Shown here one piece after another: positions 5,916-13,153 of a stretch of 27,743 bases of DNA. The notes under the pieces were generated by a model that saw nothing but the letters and a program-made list of their open reading frames with translations, did no database searches and was not told the origin of the DNA. This DNA comes from Clostridia bacterium. Its GTDB lineage: Bacteria > Bacillota > Clostridia > Oscillospirales > Acutalibacteraceae. The first letter of the stretch is position 1, and each line of letters starts with the position of its first letter. Location of the stretch: assembly GCA_024689165.1 (NCBI GenBank), contig JAILDS010000032.1, positions 1-27,743 of the forward strand. The letters run 5' to 3'. The position numbers were made by a program, and so were the translations under genes.

Positions 5916-6479
5916 TCAGCCGCCTGAACGCCTTTTTTCGGCCGCTTCGCGCGCGGCTCTTTCGAACTTTTCGCGGGCGCGGCGTTTTTTGACCGAGGCG
6001 GCAAGCTCGGCGAAGGCTGTGACTATGAAAAAAGCGCCTGCCCCTCCGCCGACCGCCGTTCCGACGAAGTCCATTATTTCGTAGTCCGTGCCGGTCGTAT
6101 AATAGATATATACGGTCCTTTTGTCGCCGATGCTGAATGCGTTTTCGTATTTGCTTTGCCTGTCGGAGACGAAAAGCCTTGTTTCATCCGCATAAGGGTC
6201 CGAGGAACGGTCCCTTATATACGGGTCTTTGAAGCTCCAGGTCAGTTCGTAATTGTAAACGGTCTCGTATTTTTCCTCGAAGGGGTCGTTTTTGTCCCTG
6301 TCTTTTTTCAGCCGCGTTTCGGCAGTCCGATCGATATCGACGAGGGTCGCTTCCGCCCTGAATCTGACGTCTGCGGCCAGGTACTCCTTCATCATGAACA
6401 CTGCCGCGCAGATAAGCAGGAACCCGACGGCGATGAGTACCGCGAACCATATCATGTCGGAGTTGTTTTTGCTTTTCAA
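5916..6479 (-). CDS. Two-TM membrane protein, DUF3592-like
   Basis: A 187-residue protein with a membrane helix at 9-30 (MIWFAVLIAVGFLLICAAVF), a roughly 105-residue middle domain, a second helix at about 139-161 and a very basic C-terminal tail (KKRRAREKF). The middle part has beta character and elements such as ATLVDIDRTAE, YNYELTWSFKD and FSIGDKRTVYIYY, which resemble DUF3592 proteins; that assignment is tentative. The frame opens with TTG at 6479 and no good ribosome site; an ATG at 6455 would begin right at the first helix. It lies 19 bp after the RecQ-like gene on the same strand, so it is probably last in that operon. Confidence 0.72.
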   Translation of the reverse strand: MKSKNNSDMIWFAVLIAVGFLLICAAVFMMKEYLAADVRFRAEATLVDIDRTAETRLKKDRDKNDPFEEKYETVYNYELTWSFKDPYIRDRSSDPYADETRLFVSDRQSKYENAFSIGDKRTVYIYYTTGTDYEIMDFVGTAVGGGAGAFFIVTAFAELAASVKKRRAREKFERAAREAAEKRRSGG

Positions 6480-6498
6480 TCAATCCACACTTTCAGGA

Positions 6499-7890
6499 TC
6501 ATAATGATGACAGGATCTCGTCGAGTTCTGCGGCGAGGAACTGCTGCGCGTAGGGGGAAAAGAATTTTATGACCGTTTTTTTCGCCTCAGACGCGTTTTT
6601 CTCTGTTACGGCACGCGACAGCTCCGAAAGAGCCCGGTCTGAAATGAAAAGCTTCGGCGGGACGTCGAGCTTTTTCGCGCTGCATTCGCGCAGCTCGTGC
6701 AGACAAGGGTCTATCGACGCGAAATCGGGCTTTCTTCGCCCGTTTTTTGCGAACATTTCCGTAAAAACGGATTTGCCGGCACTGCAGACGGAGCATCTGC
6801 CGCAGGGCCTGTCCGCGCCGAAAACAGTTTTATTCAGGCATTCGCCGGTGTCGGAAGCCCTGCGTAGGATATCGCAGCCCTCGCCGCGGTCGCCGAAGGC
6901 GAATACGGCGCGAAGCGTCTTTTCGGAGCCGAAACGCGCAAGGAGAGATCCGGCGCGGAGAAGGTCACTCAGGTCGCAGTCACGGTACACGACGGCAGTT
7001 CCGAGCCCGGCGCAGACGCTCCTGCCCCGGAACGAGCGGTCGCATACCAGCGCGTCATAGGCGTCCCAATCGAAAAGATGCGCTGCCGCATCGCGTTCTT
7101 CCGGAGTCATCGCGTAAGTGATGGCGCCTGCCCTTACGCCGCGTGAGCGCAGAAAAGACGCTGTCTGCTCCGCCGCCGAAGTCGTCCTGCACATCACCAG
7201 AACGCTCTTTTCGCTTGCGGAAACTGTCCGCAGGAGCTCTGCGGCCGGGTCTTCCGTTTCGCGGACGGAAAAATCGAACGGGTCTGTCGGTGCCGGGACG
7301 GAAATGAAAGCGGGATTTTCCAGGTCGAAGCCGAGACGGACGGCTTTTTTTACGCTGCCCTCGCCGCTTCTTGAAACGGCGACGCAGACAGGCCTGCGCG
7401 GCAGCGAACGGGCGAGCTCCGCGGCGTTGAATAGCGAGGGGAGATGGTAAGGCGACGCCTCGTCGAGACGCTGCGCGGAGAAAAGGACCATGAGCTCCGG
7501 AGCTGCGTCGGAGGCGGCGTTGATGATCCCGCTTTCAAGCAGAGCCGATGCCGGAAGAAAAAGCGCGTCGAGTTCTCTTCGGACTGCGGCTCTCAGGGCA
7601 TCCTCGTTCCGTTCCCGGTTGTCCGAAGGATAGAAGCACGCCGAACGCAGGCCTCTCGAGCGAAGGACCGCGGACGCCGACTCCGCCGCGGAGGCGCCTT
7701 CGTACACGCAAAGAGAAGAACGTCCTCCGAACGCTGCGCCCGCCCCGGCCAGAGCGAGCTCGCACTCTCCCGGCGGGCATGAACAAAAAACATCCCGCCC
7801 CGAGCCGGCGGTCCTGATGACCTGCGAAAGCTCAGGGTGGGGGAGGGACGGGAAATATGTTTTCAGGTAAGCGGAAGCCGGGTCGCGCAT
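6499..7890 (-). CDS. RecQ-like protein with degenerate helicase motifs
   Basis: A 463-residue protein that follows the layout of RecQ helicases but lacks the ATPase residues. The Walker A position reads SGRDVFCSCPPGECELAL (30-47), with no GK[ST]. The DEAH box is replaced by LFSAQRLDEAS (136-146). The second RecA-like domain is recognisable (VLVMCRTTSAAEQTASFLRSRGVRAGAI, about 230-257) but its motif VI lacks the Q-x-x-GRxGR signature (LLRAGSLLARFGS). The RecQ zinc cysteines remain: C351, then C363xxC366xxC369. An HRDC-like end with LDVPPKLFISDRALSELSRA (408-427) follows. I infer no ATP-driven unwinding, but possible DNA binding. The frame is intact and well spaced behind rpiB (34 bp), so it is not an obvious pseudogene. 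The ATG has a poor ribosome site, so the start is uncertain. Confidence 0.72.
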   Translation of the reverse strand: MRDPASAYLKTYFPSLPHPELSQVIRTAGSGRDVFCSCPPGECELALAGAGAAFGGRSSLCVYEGASAAESASAVLRSRGLRSACFYPSDNRERNEDALRAAVRRELDALFLPASALLESGIINAASDAAPELMVLFSAQRLDEASPYHLPSLFNAAELARSLPRRPVCVAVSRSGEGSVKKAVRLGFDLENPAFISVPAPTDPFDFSVRETEDPAAELLRTVSASEKSVLVMCRTTSAAEQTASFLRSRGVRAGAITYAMTPEERDAAAHLFDWDAYDALVCDRSFRGRSVCAGLGTAVVYRDCDLSDLLRAGSLLARFGSEKTLRAVFAFGDRGEGCDILRRASDTGECLNKTVFGADRPCGRCSVCSAGKSVFTEMFAKNGRRKPDFASIDPCLHELRECSAKKLDVPPKLFISDRALSELSRAVTEKNASEAKKTVIKFFSPYAQQFLAAELDEILSSL

Positions 7891-7924
7891 GATGAACTTC
7901 GGTTCGTATCCCGGCGGACGGCGG

Positions 7925-8368
7925 TCAGGAGCGTTCCAGCTCCGTTATCTCGTCCACGCGGCGTTTATGGCGGCCGCCCTCAAAGGGCGTGTTCAGAAAC
8001 AGGTCTACCATTTCGCAGGCAAGGCCGGGACCGACGACTCTGCCGCCGAGGCAAAGAACGTTCGCGTCGTTGTGGGCGCGTGTGAATTTGGCTGAAAAGC
8101 AGTTCTCGCAGCAGGCTGCGCGGATGCCTTTGATCTTGTTGGCCGCCATGGAGATCCCGACACCGGTGCCGCAGAAAAGCAAAGCCTTCTCGCATTCGCC
8201 GGAGAGGACCTTGTCACAGCCCTTCTTGGCCTGAAAGGGATAATCGACGGCGGCTGTGTCATAGCTGCCGCAGTCTACGTATTCGATCCCTTTTTCGTCA
8301 AGCCAGCGTCTGACCTCTTCTTTGAGTAAAAAACCGCCGTGGTCGCAGGCGAGAGCGATCTTGCCCAT
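7925..8368 (-). CDS. rpiB: Ribose-5-phosphate isomerase B
   Basis: This enzyme interconverts ribose 5-phosphate and ribulose 5-phosphate in the pentose phosphate pathway; LacAB/RpiB relatives act on allose or galactose phosphates. The 147 residues are full length for the family. The start IALACDHGG carries the phosphate-binding D9/H10, the catalytic cysteine is C66 in LLFCGTGVGISMAANK, and RAHNDANVLCLGGRVVG (97-113) and GGRHKRR (131-137) are conserved. Its ATG lies only 3 nt after the stop of the small peptide gene at 8372, and no good ribosome site of its own is visible, so translation is probably coupled to the peptide. The RecQ-like gene follows. Confidence 0.95.
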   Translation of the reverse strand: MGKIALACDHGGFLLKEEVRRWLDEKGIEYVDCGSYDTAAVDYPFQAKKGCDKVLSGECEKALLFCGTGVGISMAANKIKGIRAACCENCFSAKFTRAHNDANVLCLGGRVVGPGLACEMVDLFLNTPFEGGRHKRRVDEITELERS

Positions 8369-8371
8369 TTT

Positions 8372-8551
8372 TTACGGCTCTTCCGCTTCGTCGGCGGGAG
8401 CGGTGGTGGTGAAAAGGCTTGCCCAGGGCCATGTGATGTCGGCGACGTCGCTGTCCTCCACGCCGTAGCCCTTCATGAGCGCGCTGAGAAGCCTGTGAAA
8501 GATGTCGAGGAAGTACTGGATGTATACCATTGCCATTGTGATCATTTCCAT
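8372..8551 (-). CDS. Small amphipathic peptide E (59 aa), unknown function
   Basis: A fifth peptide of the type seen at 1667-2504. A Met-rich start (MEMITMAMVY) leads into a helix (IQYFLDIFHRLLSALM, residues 11-26), then KGYGVEDSDVADITWPW and an acidic Pro/Thr end (SLFTTTAPADEAEEP). AAAGGAGG lies upstream of the ATG at 8551, and a promoter at 8581-8609 drives it. It is the first gene of an apparent operon with rpiB (3-nt gap), the RecQ-like gene and the DUF3592-like gene. The TTTAPADEAEE tail resembles the PTTAPAEE end of the secreted protein at 9980-11506. It has no known domain. It may be a functional peptide or a leader that couples translation of rpiB. Confidence 0.78.
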   Translation of the reverse strand: MEMITMAMVYIQYFLDIFHRLLSALMKGYGVEDSDVADITWPWASLFTTTAPADEAEEP

Positions 8552-8580
8552 AACAGGAACCTCCTTTTGAGTTCATTGTG

Positions 8581-8609
8581 ATTTTAGCATAAAAAAAACG
8601 CCCGTTCAA
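8581..8609 (-). promoter_or_regulatory. Promoter of the peptide E-rpiB operon
   Basis: On the minus strand TTGAAC (8604-8609), a 17-bp spacer with a run of eight T, and TAAAAT (8581-8586), about 30 bp before the peptide ATG. It faces away from the phosphoesterase promoter at 8651-8679. Confidence 0.7.
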
Positions 8610-8650
8610 GAGTCCGGGTGCGATTTTAAGATATTTGTAGGTTTTTGAGT

Positions 8651-8679
8651 TTGACAACAGAGAAGGGTGATGTTATTAT
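8651..8679 (+). promoter_or_regulatory. Promoter of the secreted phosphoesterase
   Basis: TTGACA (8651-8656), a 17-bp spacer and TATTAT (8674-8679) lie 36 bp before the ATG at 8716. Confidence 0.75.
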
Positions 8680-8715
8680 ACATAAGAATCAGTTTTTTAA
8701 AGAGAGGGGTCTGTC

Positions 8716-9882
8716 ATGAAACGAATAAGGTTCTTTGTAAGCGTCCTCATGTGCGCGGCGTTCGTTTTTTCTCTGACCGCGACCGGTTTTGCCGCGGCTG
8801 ACGGAGATATCACGCTCGCTTTCAACGAGGACGGCAGATTTAAGATCGCGGTCTTTGCTGACTGTCAGGACGTTTATCCCGCCAACGGAGCGATGCTGGC
8901 TTTCATGGGCGACGTGCTCGATGAGGAACAGCCCGATCTTGTCGTGTTCCTTGGCGACAACACCGTCGCCGGTCAGGCCAACGACTCCATCGCCGAGCTG
9001 ATCGCCCCGGTGGATTCGAGAGGCGTCCCCTTCACGTTCGTTTTCGGCAACCACGACACGCAGGATTCCGACGTCTCTCCGGAGAGGACGAAAGCGAACC
9101 ACCTGGCGCAGTACCGTAAGTCCGCTTACTGCATGGCGTATAACGTCGACGACTCTCTTCACGGCTACGCGAACCATAACCTCGTGGTCATGAGCAGCGA
9201 CGGGACGAAACCCGCGTTCGATCTGTTCTTCCTTGATTCCGGCATGTATTCCGTCTGCCCCGAGGGGAGCTGCTACGACTGCGTCCACGCCGACCAGATC
9301 GCGTGGTTCAATGAGGCGAGCGATGAGGTCGACGCCGAGGCGGGCGGCGCAGTTCCCGCGCTGGCGTTCCAGCACATAATACCCAAACAGATATACGACG
9401 CTATCTACCCGGCTGCGCCTTACAGCGACTCCTCCGCATTCAAGCGCTTCGCGGACGGCACCTGCTTCTCACTCGTACCGACAGCCTCAAAATACCGCGG
9501 CTTCGTCAACGAGCTCCCGTGCCCGTCTTATTATGATTACGGCGAGTGGGACGCGTTTTCGGCCCGCGGTAACGTGCTCGGCGTCGTGACCGGGCACGAC
9601 CACGTCAACAATTTCACCGCAACGTATAAGGGCGTCGACTTTATCCAGACCTCAGCGATGACCTTCCACTCATACGGCAACAACATCGTCAGGGGCGCGA
9701 GGATCATCGAGCTCGACGAAAAGGACCCGTGGAACTACTCAACGTACAACGTGACCGTCAGGGAGCTCGCAGTCAAAGACAAGGAGCTGGCTTCGATGAT
9801 CGACGATTCTTTCATTTACCCGTTCCTAAACTTTATTATGAAGTTTTACGCCGTCTTCGACAAGATCACCCATCTTTTCTAA
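8716..9882 (+). CDS. Secreted calcineurin-like metallophosphoesterase
   Basis: A 388-residue protein with a signal peptide (MKRIRFFVSVLMCAAFVFSL, cut near GFAAADG) and a dinuclear-metal phosphoesterase domain. Ligand motifs are FADCQD (48-53, giving DxQ in place of the common DxH), FLGDNTV (79-84), FGNHDTQD (about residue 110), FQHIIP and GHDHVNNF. Proteins of this group hydrolyse phosphoesters outside the membrane; the substrate is unknown. The last 28 residues form a separate amphipathic, aromatic helix (IYPFLNFIMKFYAVFDKIT) beyond the catalytic core, resembling the stand-alone peptides in this window and possibly a membrane contact. The ribosome site GAGGGG is 7 nt before the ATG. It is transcribed alone, ahead of the dockerin-protein operon. 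Confidence 0.9.
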   Translation: MKRIRFFVSVLMCAAFVFSLTATGFAAADGDITLAFNEDGRFKIAVFADCQDVYPANGAMLAFMGDVLDEEQPDLVVFLGDNTVAGQANDSIAELIAPVDSRGVPFTFVFGNHDTQDSDVSPERTKANHLAQYRKSAYCMAYNVDDSLHGYANHNLVVMSSDGTKPAFDLFFLDSGMYSVCPEGSCYDCVHADQIAWFNEASDEVDAEAGGAVPALAFQHIIPKQIYDAIYPAAPYSDSSAFKRFADGTCFSLVPTASKYRGFVNELPCPSYYDYGEWDAFSARGNVLGVVTGHDHVNNFTATYKGVDFIQTSAMTFHSYGNNIVRGARIIELDEKDPWNYSTYNVTVRELAVKDKELASMIDDSFIYPFLNFIMKFYAVFDKITHLF

Positions 9883-9902
9883 GTTTTTCTTAAAAAACCG
9901 CG

Positions 9903-9918
9903 GAGCTGTCGACAGCTC
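9903..9918. promoter_or_regulatory. Palindrome upstream of the dockerin-operon promoter
   Basis: A perfect 16-bp palindrome (GAGCTGTC/GACAGCTC) ends one base before the -35 box of the operon promoter. It could be an operator or part of the termination region of the preceding phosphoesterase gene. No T-run follows, which favours an operator. Confidence 0.4.
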
Positions 9919-9919
9919 G

Positions 9920-9948
9920 TTGACAATGTTGCAAAATTATGATAAAAG
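9920..9948 (+). promoter_or_regulatory. Promoter of the dockerin-protein operon
   Basis: TTGACA (9920-9925), a 17-bp spacer and TAAAAG (9943-9948), 31 bp before the ATG at 9980. The -10 box is imperfect. Confidence 0.6.
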
Positions 9949-9979
9949 TGTTTAAATCTTATGACCGGAGGCGTGTGAT

Positions 9980-11506
9980 ATGAGATCCAGAGTCGGAATT
10001 TCCAAAAAGATCGCGGCGGTTTTTCTTTGCTTCTGCGTCGCTCTTGCCGTCTGCGGGACGAGTCTTGCGTCTTCCGGCGGGGGCATACTCACAGACGAAC
10101 AGCTTACCGACAAAAGCGCGGTGATCGGAGCGTTCAATTCCGCCGTCAATTCCATAAAGACGCTCAAGCCGTCTTTCAAGTATTCCTCGAGCTACGGCAT
10201 GGACGAGGACAGCATGAAGGATCTCGAGTCAAGCTCCATGGCGGTCACGCTTGAACTGCTCGTCGCCGCCGTGATGGGCGACCTTGATATAGATTCCGCT
10301 TTTGCCGGGACCGTTTCGCCCGGCTCGACGCTCGGCAGCGGCAACAGGAATTTCACGGTCGGCAAGGGGCAGAACGTGAACGACGTTATCCCTGTCGTCG
10401 GCAAAAGCTATGTTTCCGCCCTTGACGCGGACGATGAATTCGACTTTAAGGCGAGCTATAACCGGCGTACCGGGAATACCGTCATAACGCTTTCGCTGCC
10501 GTCCGTTTCGAGATCCGACGCTGCGGGCACGAGCCTTTCGAAGGTTTTCGATCTGCTCGACGCGGAAGCGATAGTCCGGTTCAACCAGAACAGCAAATAC
10601 GCTCTTCGCATCGATTATTTCACGGTCGATTACGTTTCGCCGCAGGTCGAGGCCCTTATCAACTCCGAGGGCAGGCTCGTCAGATACACCACGGTGCTCA
10701 ACTACCGGGTCGGCTTCAATGTCTCCTCGATGGGCATCGTCGGGATCGCCTCAAGCGTCGCCTCCGCGATAATGGGCATAGTGCAGGACGCGGGCGGCGA
10801 CCTTGACCTTACCAATTTTTACGACGCAATGGGCGGTATGGGCGGAATGTTCACCGGACAGTCCACGCTTTGCACCTACCGCCGCATCATAAGCCTGACC
10901 AACTTCGACTGGTTTGCAAAGATGTACGGGGATATCGACAACAACTACGTTGTCGAGGCTGCCGACGCAAGGCTCGCGCTGCGCGCCGCGCTCGATATCG
11001 ACCAGATAACCGGTGAAATGGATTACATCGGGGCGGACGTAGATTTCGACGGGCTCGTTACCGCGTCCGACGCAAGGCTCATACTTCGCGTCGCGTTGGC
11101 GATAGACCCCATGTTCTCGCCCGAGACAGACGGCTGGGTGCCGGGGTCGGGGATAATCCCCGAGCCGGATGACGAGGATTTCGATCCGGACGACTATGAC
11201 CCGGCGGACCTCGACCCTGCCGATATCACGGACTTCGAGATAGGGCTGCGGTCTACGGCGCCGCCGGAGGAAGACGTTTCCGTCGAGGAAACGACTGCAG
11301 AGGAGCCGACGGCCCCGACGGAGCCCGTGACCGATCCGTCTGTTCCCGACGTTCCGAGCGCCCCGGAGACGACCACCGAAAAGCGAGGTTATACTCTGCG
11401 GGACGAAACGACTAAATCCGGCACGGAATCAGCGGGAGAGGTGCTGAGTCAGGTGTTCGACTTCCTCGATTTCCTTATCCCGACGACAGCGCCTGCGGAG
11501 GAGTGA
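9980..11506 (+). CDS. Secreted protein with dockerin-like repeats and amphipathic C-terminus
   Basis: A 508-residue protein. A signal peptide (about 1-31) is followed by a ~280-residue domain I do not recognise, a pair of dockerin-type calcium loops (about 314-375: DIDNNYVVEAADARLALRAA and DVDFDGLVTASDARLILRVA), an acidic linker (DDEDFDPDDYDPADLDPADI) and a Pro/Thr/Glu-rich stretch. It ends with an amphipathic helix (GEVLSQVFDFLDFLIP) and TTAPAEE. Dockerin loops bind calcium and often dock to cohesins, but no cohesin is encoded here and the dockerin is internal, so a structural calcium role is equally possible. The Pro/Thr stretch suggests a wall-spanning spacer. The ribosome site GGAGG lies 8 nt before the ATG. 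It is the first gene of a four-gene operon. Confidence 0.85.
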   Translation: MRSRVGISKKIAAVFLCFCVALAVCGTSLASSGGGILTDEQLTDKSAVIGAFNSAVNSIKTLKPSFKYSSSYGMDEDSMKDLESSSMAVTLELLVAAVMGDLDIDSAFAGTVSPGSTLGSGNRNFTVGKGQNVNDVIPVVGKSYVSALDADDEFDFKASYNRRTGNTVITLSLPSVSRSDAAGTSLSKVFDLLDAEAIVRFNQNSKYALRIDYFTVDYVSPQVEALINSEGRLVRYTTVLNYRVGFNVSSMGIVGIASSVASAIMGIVQDAGGDLDLTNFYDAMGGMGGMFTGQSTLCTYRRIISLTNFDWFAKMYGDIDNNYVVEAADARLALRAALDIDQITGEMDYIGADVDFDGLVTASDARLILRVALAIDPMFSPETDGWVPGSGIIPEPDDEDFDPDDYDPADLDPADITDFEIGLRSTAPPEEDVSVEETTAEEPTAPTEPVTDPSVPDVPSAPETTTEKRGYTLRDETTKSGTESAGEVLSQVFDFLDFLIPTTAPAEE

Positions 11507-11511
11507 TGCCT

Positions 11512-12153
11512 ATGTGTGGATCGGAAGGGTACAGGCCCGCAGCGGAGGTCGAGCTGCTCAGAAGCGGCAGAGTATACATGAAGACCGCTATCGACCATAT
11601 CAACGAGGAAGGCAAGCCGGATACGCAGCGGCTCGAATTCGCCGTCGGCGACGGCTCAGATTTCTACCTCGCTGCCAACAGCGGCAGTCTGGAGCTCGCT
11701 TTCATGAACGTCGGCGGCAAGGTCTACGCCGTGTGCGGCAACAATTCCACTTATCATCAGATAAACTTTCTTGAAAAGACGCTCCTGTCCGCCGCGGGCA
11801 TGGACATAGACTCCATGGTCAAAGAGGTCAGCTCTCTGAGAGACGACATGGGCGGCGCGCGCGAGTTCATCGGCTGGGAAAAAGTGACCGACGAGGACGG
11901 CAGCGAGCTTACCGTCGCGGAGTTCGCGTCGCAGACCGGCAAACGGACCAAGCACTATACCCGCGGAGACAAGCTGATAAAAACAGAGGCGTTCGGTGAG
12001 AACGGACAGCTCAATTCCGTTTCACACTATGAGTTCGTAAGGCCCGACGTGGAATCCGTGATCCACGATCCCGGAGAGGACGGCAGCCTTACTGAGGTCG
12101 GGGGCATGAATTTCATCAGGGACCTCGCCGCTTTTATGGACGAAAAGGTCTGA
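11512..12153 (+). CDS. Paralogue of the shared secreted domain, without signal peptide
   Basis: A 213-residue protein consisting only of the domain found after the dockerin repeats of the next two genes. Shared landmarks are LRSGRVYMK, DGSDFYLA, GGKVYAVC, NNSTYH, EKTLLSAAGMDID and a late FVRPDVESVI. It has no signal peptide, lipobox or dockerin, although both paralogues are exported. The ATG at 11512 lies 8 nt after GGAGGAG; an ATG at 11506 overlaps the previous TGA (TGATG) and is too close to that site. The tight junction with the 3' end of the preceding gene suggests gene fission, recoding, or cytosolic retention. The function is unknown. Confidence 0.75.
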   Translation: MCGSEGYRPAAEVELLRSGRVYMKTAIDHINEEGKPDTQRLEFAVGDGSDFYLAANSGSLELAFMNVGGKVYAVCGNNSTYHQINFLEKTLLSAAGMDIDSMVKEVSSLRDDMGGAREFIGWEKVTDEDGSELTVAEFASQTGKRTKHYTRGDKLIKTEAFGENGQLNSVSHYEFVRPDVESVIHDPGEDGSLTEVGGMNFIRDLAAFMDEKV

Positions 12154-12179
12154 AAAAATCTTTTTGTCTTTTTTAGTCC

Positions 12180-12194
12180 GGGACCCGCAGTCCC
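12180..12194 (+). other. Intercistronic hairpin
   Basis: GGGAC-CCGCA-GTCCC forms a small 5-bp stem in the 59-bp gap before the next gene. No T-run follows, so the operon probably continues through it. Confidence 0.35.
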
Positions 12195-12212
12195 AAATTA
12201 GGAGGATTCAGC

Positions 12213-13139
12213 ATGAAAACATTGAAAACCGCGTTATCTCTCGTTCTTTGTTTAGCTCTCTGCGCCGGTCTTGCCTGCGCCGCCTTTGCCGCTGACGGCG
12301 TTTACGGCGACGCGGACGGCAACGGCACGGTAGAAGCGGCTGACGCCCGTCTCGCTCTGCGCATCAGCGTCGGACTTGAGGTAAAGCCTGAGGACATCAC
12401 CCTGATCGACGTGGACGGCGAGGGTGACGTGACCCCTGCGGACGCAAGGCTCATACTCAGGTTCTGCGTGGGCCTTGACGACAGCTTCCCGGTCGAGATG
12501 GGACCTGTCGAACCGATCGACTTCGAACCCTACGGCGACCTCGCGACGCTCCGCTCCGGCACGATGTACGTCAAGGCGACCGCTTATGAGGGCGGCTACG
12601 GCGACGAGATCGAATTCGCTCTCGACGGCTCCGATTTCTATATGTCCACCGAGGCCGAAGGCCTGGCTCTTGGCATCCTCGTGCTCAAAGGCGATCTTTA
12701 CGCGATCTGCTGGAACAACAATACCTACCACAAGGTCACGGGGGCGGAAAAAGCTATTCTCAGCAACGCCGGGCTCGACGTCGACGAGCTGCTCGGTCAG
12801 ATCGACCAGATGACGAAAAAACTGTCCGGCACGGGCTACTGCTACAAGGTCGAGGAAAACTACGCCGACGCTGACGGCAACGTTTACACCGCCATATACT
12901 ACACCACCGAGGACGACGGCTATTTCATCCGTTACCTTATGACCGGCGATCAGCTCATCCGCAGCGAGGTCATCGATTCCTCCGGGAACGTCGCCAACTA
13001 CGTCGTTTATCAGTTCGTCGAGTCTGACACGTCCTCCGTTCTGACCAATCCCAAGAACTACTCGACAAAGCTGACCAACGTGGTGCTCGGCCTGACCTTC
13101 ATGATGAACATTGCCGAATTCATGGGCGTTGAGATCTGA
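12213..13139 (+). CDS. Secreted protein: dockerin-like repeats plus shared domain
   Basis: A 308-residue protein. Its signal peptide (MKTLKTALSLVLCLALCAGL, cut near AAFAADG) is followed by two dockerin-type calcium loops (about 31-90: GDADGNGTVEAADARLALRI and DVDGEGDVTPADARLILRF) and the ~200-residue shared domain (108-308). That domain carries LRSGTMYVK, DGSDFYMS, GDLYAIC, NNNTYH, EKAILSNAGLDVDE, a DADGNVYTAIYY strand pair and VESDTSSVLT. The domain looks beta-rich and resembles no family I can name with confidence; a lipoprotein-carrier (LolA/LppX) type fold is one possibility. Unlike its neighbours it has no long tail after the domain. TTAGGAGG lies 8 nt before the ATG. Confidence 0.87.
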   Translation: MKTLKTALSLVLCLALCAGLACAAFAADGVYGDADGNGTVEAADARLALRISVGLEVKPEDITLIDVDGEGDVTPADARLILRFCVGLDDSFPVEMGPVEPIDFEPYGDLATLRSGTMYVKATAYEGGYGDEIEFALDGSDFYMSTEAEGLALGILVLKGDLYAICWNNNTYHKVTGAEKAILSNAGLDVDELLGQIDQMTKKLSGTGYCYKVEENYADADGNVYTAIYYTTEDDGYFIRYLMTGDQLIRSEVIDSSGNVANYVVYQFVESDTSSVLTNPKNYSTKLTNVVLGLTFMMNIAEFMGVEI

Positions 13140-13153
13140 CGCGGAGGCTGAGT

